From Strongylocentrotus purpuratus (Eukaryota; Echinodermata; Echinoidea; Camarodonta; Strongylocentrotidae): a DNA stretch of 64,000 nucleotides. This document shows, in pieces, positions 57,601 to 64,000 of this stretch (its first letter is position 1; each line of letters opens with the position of its first letter). Both the position numbers and the translations under genes were made by a program. Location of the stretch: the NCBI RefSeq assembly GCF_000002235.5, contig NW_022145549.1, positions 1,180,501 through 1,244,500 of the forward strand, read 5' to 3'. Below the pieces are notes generated by a model. That model did not search any database, had not been told where the DNA came from, and saw only the letters and a list, made by a program, of their open reading frames with translations.

Positions 57601-57834
57601 GTTCTGGCCAAGCAATTGATTTAAGAAAGAAACTCCAAGCAATCGTCATTCTAATTGGGAAAGGTTTGTTATGTAGAACATGGGAATTGATGTTTAATTT
57701 GAGGTTCTAGAATCATGAAAAAATATTTTCCGTGATTTATGCAGAGCCATCCTATACCAGGCAGGATTTTCAATATGATATTATGTCTAAATAACATGTA
57801 AAGAAGAGAAAGGTCGCAGATTATTTTCCACCAT
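57601..57834 (+). mobile_element. TTAA-type foldback MITE, family 4, half copy
   Basis: Starts TTAAAGTCGAGTTCTGGCCA immediately after copy 3 and stops where copy 5 begins. No right terminus is visible. Confidence 0.65.
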
Positions 57835-58396
57835 TTAAAGTGATAGTTGAGTTCTGTTACAGAGGACGCTACACAAAATAGTTTTTTGTGAGATAATGAA
57901 AAACTGTCAAATGTGAAAGAACATACAGTTTAAATGACAGAATCATCTTTGTTTGATCAAAGATGGTTCAGAGACGGCTGAAATATCCATAAATATAACG
58001 ATTTATAATACTTGTGTACCACCACAACTATTAGATAATTTGAACCAGCCGTTGGAAAAACAAAATAGCGCATTTTACGTTGTATTTCAGCCAATGCCGG
58101 TGTTGGTTTTTTTCCTGGCTTTTTCGTATTTGTTATATTACGCACAACCAGCCGACCCATGTCTTGTTATTATTAATTAATTAATTAATTAACGATCACC
58201 GTATTTTTTTTAAAGTAGAGCTGAATTAGTATGATCGTATTAGCTAAATTTCACACATTTTGGGGTCTAAAATTACCTTCATAGCAATTTTAGGTCCTAA
58301 AAGGGCACTAGAAATGTCATAGATAAGAATAAGAGCAATAACCATGCACTTTGACGGCATTTTCGATCTGAAAACAGAACTCAACTATCCATTTAA
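57835..58396. mobile_element. TTAA-flanked foldback MITE, family 4, longest copy
   Basis: 562 bp starting TTAAAGTGATAGTTGAGTTC and ending GAACTCAACTATCCATTTAA, TTAA on both sides. The interior contains (ATTA)n near 58172-58190 and matches 37150-37344 in reverse. Confidence 0.85.
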
Positions 58397-59400
58397 TACC
58401 GGAACTCGACCTTAACCTTAATTTAATTGCATTCAGCGACATGAATGCGACTATTTAAAGGTTATCTCAAGCGTCTAAAATCAACATGGACTAATGAGTC
58501 GGAACTCTTTTCAAAACTCTGCGCATTCTTCGCACACTCTTTTGAAAAAAAGTACTACTCAACTGCAAAATTCTAAATGTTAAAGGGGGAAATTGATCAT
58601 ATTTATGAAATGGCCTACTCGTTATTAACACGTATTACATGATCGAATTTTTTTTTTTTCTCGAGATTTCGACAACAGACCGGTTTACTAACTAATTCAA
58701 ATTTTAAGCATACTTTTTTAAACAAAGTTTGTTCTTGACAACCTGAAAGCTTACCCAATGCTTTCTCAACATAGCAAGAAATAATGTACACATACTGGAA
58801 TCCAGGTATCATAGTTCATTCATTAATAACAGAGTTCTCGAGGAAAGAAACACCAATAATTTAAATATGTAAGTTAACCGGTCTTTACTCGAACTTTATT
58901 GTATGCTCCATCAAAATGTAATGGACAGGGTAATTAAACAATATTTCCTCCACCAAAATAATGTCCAAAGATAAGTTCTTTCCTTTTTTTTCCTCAAATC
59001 TAAATGAAAGTTGGGAAAGTCCCTACATAATAAATACGTTCTATTGTTCAAAGGCGTACGTGGGATATCAGGGTTTTGGGAATCTAATCTTTTATAATCT
59101 AATCAACAACAACAAAAATCTGGAATGATCGACCGTCAGGATTGAATTGCTTTTGAATGAAATGTACGTAGAAGTATGGCCTACTTGACACAAAACGACA
59201 TGATACCAAATAAACATGAGTTGCAATATGAAACATAAAAGTTCTCATTTCCGAGGGGGGGGTCCAAAAATAAAGCCCCCAACATATCAAGCGCCTCTTT
59301 GAAGAAAGAAAAAAAGAGTTAGGAGAAAATCTTACAGGAACCCCACCCCACCTCTCTCAAAGAAAAGTATAAAATTTTGAGGCGCCTCTGGGGTCAACAC
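58397..59400. other. Intronic stretch without recognised features
   Basis: Intron 1 of the acetyltransferase gene. AT-rich, no supported features. Confidence 0.4.
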
Positions 59401-59483
59401 TTAAACTTTATTATTTTCATTTATTTTGAACAGTTTCTCTTCTTTTAAAAACCTGAACAAGAAACTAGGAATCCAATTTACTT

Positions 59484-59514
59484 GGCCTGGCCTGGCCTGG
59501 CCTGGCCTGGCCTG
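59484..59514. repeat. (GGCCT)6 next to the exon 1 donor
   Basis: Six perfect 5-bp units in intron 1 of the acetyltransferase gene, 12 nt from the 5' splice site. Confidence 0.95.
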
Positions 59515-59525
59515 AATAGACCTAC

Positions 59526-59643
59526 CTTCTGCAGAAATCTTGGACTGATCCGCAAACCCCTCATGGGCGGACAGCTTCTGCATGAGCCGGACAACATCTT
59601 CGCAATCATCCACCCTTCCACTGCGTATGATATAGGACACCAT
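59526..59643 (-). CDS. Diamine acetyltransferase, exon 1
   Basis: 39 codons plus 1 nt (phase 1), donor GTAGGT. The start ATG at 59643 has a good context (CGCCATGG) and gives MVSYIIRSGRVDDCEDVVRL, the position expected for the family's N-terminal strand and first helix (compare IRxAxxxDCxDIxRLIxEL). The frame is open further upstream to 59724, but the family length and context favour this ATG. Intron 1 is about 11.7 kb. Six AGGCC repeats follow 12 nt after the donor. Confidence 0.9.
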
Positions 59644-59724
59644 GGCGAACCGTTTCAGCCTGTCACAAGGAGTTGTCCGCGTTTTGAATGTGAGTGTGTG
59701 GAGTGTGGTTAGTAGGTCGCACAA

Positions 59725-61462
59725 TTGCAGCTGGACGTTATATCCTCTCTCCTATACTTGTGTGATCACCAGTGACAGTCAAACTCCGTGTCGTCTGAAA
59801 TGAAGGGAGATAGTGAAAAGAAAATGTCAAATCGATTCCTTTTTTCCAACAGAGTGAATTCGATGAATAAGCATGGCAGTAGACTCTTCACGCACAGCAA
59901 GTTCGTACACGCAATAAACCATTCTAAATTTAGCAGTAACGTGGTCGGATATATTTCGCTCGCATAGCCCTAAACGACTATATTCTTGATAATAAAAAAA
60001 TAAAAAAATTCTGGGTTGAAAGGAAATTGATCGTATATTTTCACACACCCACGTAGTAAGTAGTCTGCAGTCACAAACCCTTATCAGTCGATGCGCGTAA
60101 AAGCATCTGCAGTGTGAGACTACAGTAGACTATGCACTGGCTCTGCTCAGAGCTTTAGGAGTTGGGTAAAGTGTCAAATTAGAGTCTGTGCGAGGCCCTC
60201 TTCCGGGTTTGGGGATGGGCGGGCGGAGCTGATGTCTCTTGCTTAAATGTCAGCTGATTACTAACTGGTTTTATTTTATTTCAGTTAGGTGATTTGTTTT
60301 CCTTTTTAATATAAGCATGAATATGATAAACATAAATGCTATACAACTGTAATATTTTTTTAGATCAGAGAAACATGAAGAAAACGAGATGATTTTATTT
60401 AATTCGAATAACTCACTATCCGTTTCAATATAACAATGTACATGTCGACATGAAACTATGTGAAAAATTACGGAATTACTGGTTCTTAACAATAGGGGCT
60501 GTCCTGGGGGCTGTCGCATGCGGTTCACCACGAAATCATTCAAGATTATGGGCTGGAGCAGGGCAAATCCAGTGTTTGGGGCAGGTGTCACTGTGATCAT
60601 CATACCATTTTCACTACAAAATTATATAGAACCGGCAAACCTTGTCCAGTATTTTTTTCCAATGGTTTTTTTTAATTGATCCCAAACAATACAAATCAAT
60701 CTTAGAAATATAATACATTTGTGTTTCATTTTTACATGAATTCAGTATGCCGTGACACTTCCGTACTGTGTGACGTTTTATATCCCTGGTTCACCCACTC
60801 TTTCCGGTGTGTGGGTGTGGGTTACAGTGGCACGTGGGTTTGAAAGGATCATTACATTTTAGAATCGGATATACATTTCATTTTCACATTTTACCTTCTG
60901 AGAATTCATTACAAAGGGATAAATCAGATGTGACCCCCCCCCCCCCCTCCCCCTCCTCTCCTCTCCTCCCCCAGGACGCCAGTGAAGCGCACCTCCTCCT
61001 TTGTTTGTTATCTAACTTAGATGGAGGTATTAACTTTACAAAATAATATGGTAGCTTTAACAATTTGACAAAGGACAATCGATCGCTCATCATGGAATAA
61101 GGAAATTGTAGTATTATGACAGGGGTGGCTTGTCACAGATTATAGTTTATTAAGAGGCTTATCCTAATGTGCAATTGAGGGGGCGGTAAACCTTCCCAAT
61201 CGGGCTGAGCCGGGGCGCGCGGGGTAGGGGGGGGGTGGTAAAACAATGTAGATGAAGGCTATATATATATAAGTTAGATAATAACCAAAGTAGGAGATGT
61301 GGCCCAATGGCTGGTCTCACCTGATATAAACCTTTGTAATGAATCCTGAGAAGGTAAAATGTTAAAGATATCCTTAAAGCTGTGGATAAGACCCTATTGT
61401 ATTGGCTTTCACTTAACTTTTTGCCACCAGTTTCCCTCTACCGATCGGACGAGACGGGAAAA
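59725..61462. other. Upstream region of the acetyltransferase gene
   Basis: Should contain the promoter and any 5' untranslated exon. I see no TATA box or recognised element near the start codon. A minus-strand frame at 60271-60603 has no recognisable motif. A poly-C run lies at 60936-60947. Confidence 0.35.
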
Positions 61463-61608
61463 TTAAAGCCTTGGTCACAAATGCCATTACGAACTGCTAC
61501 GAACGCCGTACGAACGATTTTCAGACGATGGAAGTTTGGGGAGACAATGGAAAAACAAGGAGATTCGTACGAATTTATCGTTCGTACGAACCTTTGTGAC
61601 CGTAGCAT
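61463..61608 (+). mobile_element. Palindromic MITE, family 1, copy 4
   Basis: Same element, about 146 bp, starting TTAAAGCCTTGGTCACAAA and ending TTTGTGACCGTAGCA followed by TAA. The flanking TTA/TAA suggests a short TA-rich target duplication. Confidence 0.78.
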
Positions 61609-62019
61609 AACTTACTTTTCCATCTTCTTACGTTTCACATTCTTTTGATTTATTGCAGATTTCGGCTGATAGAGAATGAGCATCTAGGATTTTAAAAGGG
61701 GGGTCTGAAGGATTTCTTGCATTCAATTGGTCGAAAATTGAAATTTAAGGGGCATACAAATGTTCAAACTGGGGGATGAGTGGGTTGTGCCCCCATGAGT
61801 CCTGTACATGTATAATAGAGGTTGATTCAAACCCTTCACACTTCTAACAACGACTCAAACCGTGTACCTTAATTCAAATGAAATAAACAGGCTCAACAAA
61901 TTATTTCCCTTCTCGCATTACCACCTGCACGCCCGTCTAGGCACACAGTGGTCTATCTCGCTGTGTATACGCCATTGATCTTCATGGCACCCTGTTCCCA
62001 TTGTGAAATGGGTGCAAGC

Positions 62020-62315
62020 ATTAATGATAATAATCATAATCATTATCATTATTGTTATCATTATCATCAACATTATTATTATTATCATATTATCAATAAC
62101 AATTTTGTTTACCCAGGGAAGCTTCATCATCATCAATGTTGTTCTTTCTAAGGGCCCTGCAATTATTGTTACCCTGGAAATTGCCAGGTACCCATTTACA
62201 CCTGGGTTGAGAGTGGCAAATGTGGATTAATGTCTTCCGAAAGACGTTAATAGTGCCAGGCTGGGATTCGAACCCTCCACTCTTGGATTAAATGAACTAC
62301 TATACTATATGGGGC
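62020..62315 (-). mobile_element. tRNA-derived SINE, copy 2
   Basis: On the minus strand the B box GGGTTCGAATCCC precedes a body with ACCTGGCAATTTCCAGGG. An (ATT/ATC)n-type tail lies at 62023-62095. Same family as 29968-30237, better preserved. Confidence 0.75.
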
Positions 62316-62696
62316 ATATCCAACAAAACGACGTGAATTCCACCCTGACCTTCATTTATCATAATTTGACACTAAAATGTTTTGTGTTTTTTTATCAGCG
62401 ATCCTGAATTTGTATGCTATCTTCTAAAGATTCATGCATTGTAGCCCTCAAGCCGCATACCGTGTCCATTCCGTTCAAGCCGCATTCCATTTGCGGTTGC
62501 GTAACTTTATGAACCACTGCTTTTCAAAAGGATTCTGGAAAAATGTCCAAGAAATGGCAATAAAAGAAAATTATGAATAACCAGAAATAGAATAGGAAGA
62601 TATGTCATGCAATTATTCAAAAGACTTGACCAACTTATGAAGTAAGGTTGTAAATATGAATCAATCAGGAGAGGCTTCACTGTCTATACATAATAC

Positions 62697-62720
62697 ATAT
62701 ATATATATATATATATATAC
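62697..62720. repeat. (AT)n microsatellite
   Basis: About 12 AT repeats. Confidence 0.95.
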
Positions 62721-63183
62721 ATCTCATCTAATTCTTCTTTTTTTCTATTTCTCTTTACAACGAAATGTATACTTAGAGTAACCTTTCTCTGGCTTCCAAT
62801 TGCATAAATAAGTTTAATTTACTGGCAATATTTATTCTCATTTCAGCTCTATTTTGGTCTCCTTTTCAAAATATTTAATAATCCACGGCATACCTTACAA
62901 GACATAACGTCGCCATATAATAAATACCGTCACAATACTTTCATACAATTTGAAAGGCCTTATATTGTCAACGGCGAGACAGCGGGAGCGAAAAACGAAA
63001 AACATTTGAATGCTCTTATTTACCTCTAAGGCCATCTAAACAAAACACAATTACATGCATGTCTAGTTTGTGTATTATTGCTAAGTTGTTAATCTGTAGA
63101 ATTAAGGAGTTAAAAGTTCAGCGCATCTCTACCCCTCATAAAGCACACATAACATTCACCACATAATCCTATTAACACATGCA

Positions 63184-63225
63184 CCCCCCCCCCCCCCAGC
63201 ATACACACACACAAACACACACATA
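63184..63225. repeat. Poly-C and (AC)n microsatellite
   Basis: 14 C followed by CACACAC repeats. Confidence 0.9.
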
Positions 63226-63456
63226 ATACTATGGACCTTATCTTGGGATAGTTACATGGTTTGGGGATAGGTTATCATTAGGTCATTGTGGCTAGGGTTA
63301 TGTATAACGTTTCGTCTCGGTTAAGGTGAGTTAATAATTCGGTACGAATTATTCTAATCTGAAACGTAAAAATAATTCCATAAAGTCTTGATCAGAGCCT
63401 AGTGAAATAAAAGCTGCTAAAGTACAAACTCTATAGTTTACAGTAGATCGGCTGTA

Positions 63457-63795
63457 GGACAACTACTCCCTGGACATCCACCCCCGGATAACCACCCCAG
63501 ACAACTACCCCCTAGGACAAGTACCCCCTAGGTCAACAACCCTCTAAGACGACTACCCCCGGACAACTACCCCCTGGAACGACTACCTCCGGATAACTAC
63601 CCCCCGGACAACTACCCCCTACGACGACCATCTTCTAGGAAAGCTACCCCGTGAGAACTATCCTAGGGGGTAGTTGTCTGGGGGTAGTTGTCCGGGTGTA
63701 TTTGTCCGGGGTAGTTTACCGGGGGTAGTTGTCCTAGAGGGTGGTTGCCCTAGAGGGTAGTTGTCCTCGGAGGTAGTTGTCCTAGGGGGTAGTTG
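63457..63795. mobile_element. Foldback array of about 15-bp units (GGACAACTACCCCCT)
   Basis: About 12 imperfect forward units (63457-63660) are followed directly by about 8 inverted units (GGGGGTAGTTGTCC type, 63661-63795). Units vary from 14 to 17 bp, with CCTAGG at several joints. Same architecture as 54372-54566 with an unrelated unit. Confidence 0.88.
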
Positions 63796-64000
63796 AATGA
63801 ACTACAATACTCTGAATCCAGTCTGCATATATCATTGGTTGCTTCGTCGGGCAAGCCTTGGGCAAGCTTTCGGGTTGTCAAGAACAACCTTTGTCTAAAA
63901 AGTATACACATATTTGAATATTTTAGTAAACCGGTCTAGTATGGCACAAGACTGTGTCGTATCAAAAAGAACAATTATTGTTATTACTATCAGTGAACAT

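Noticed and set aside
60271..60603. 110-codon minus-strand frame
   Set aside because: The middle looks coding-like, but no domain, splice site or start context supports it.
63457..63795. CRISPR-like repeat array
   Set aside because: Units are contiguous without spacers and reverse orientation midway, in an animal genome.

Overview
This window is animal nuclear DNA. It has spliced genes with canonical GT-AG introns of up to 15 kb, many microsatellites, long poly-C tracts and many non-LTR and foldback transposon remnants. The repeat style (palindromic MITEs, tRNA-like SINEs, CR1/Jockey- and RTE-like LINE relics) and the mix of selectin-type CCP exons with a diamine acetyltransferase best fit a marine invertebrate deuterostome. 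An echinoderm such as a sea urchin is most likely. That is inference; no species-specific marker was identified.

Three host genes are supported. (1) About 1-6 kb, minus strand: the 5' part of a secreted or membrane CCP (sushi) protein gene, with a candidate signal-peptide exon, a small exon and two symmetric phase 1-1 CCP exons. It runs off the left edge. The two CCP exons sit in a roughly 2.5 kb tandem duplication, and a third CCP fragment is a relic. (2) 22.07-40.24 kb, plus strand: a four-exon gene for a 239-residue protein whose N-terminal half resembles antibiotic biosynthesis monooxygenase (ABM) alpha+beta barrel domains. Its first intron is about 15 kb. All four exons join in frame. 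(3) 45.5-59.64 kb, minus strand: a four-exon gene for a 181-residue diamine (spermidine/spermine) N-acetyltransferase of the GNAT fold, with a truncated, frameshifted duplicate of exon 2 just upstream of the real exon 2. Genes 2 and 3 are convergent, about 5 kb apart at their 3' ends.

The rest is mostly repeats. 6.2-6.7, 11.5-12.0 and 17.5-18.4 kb hold degenerate LINE fragments. 13.4-16.4 kb holds a nearly full-length but dead RTE-like LINE. 9.6-13.2 kb holds two nested local duplications. 19.9-20.95 kb is a trinucleotide array followed by a degenerate minisatellite. The large introns of genes 2 and 3 carry at least a dozen foldback or MITE families. Several have an empty-site counterpart within the window, so element boundaries and target-site duplications can be read directly. 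TTAA-flanked foldbacks cluster at 56-58.4 kb. Two elements (54.4 and 63.5 kb) are made of about 15-bp tandem units that switch orientation in the middle, an architecture reminiscent of sea urchin TU foldback transposons. No tRNA, rRNA or CRISPR array was found, and most short ORFs are chance readings of microsatellites.
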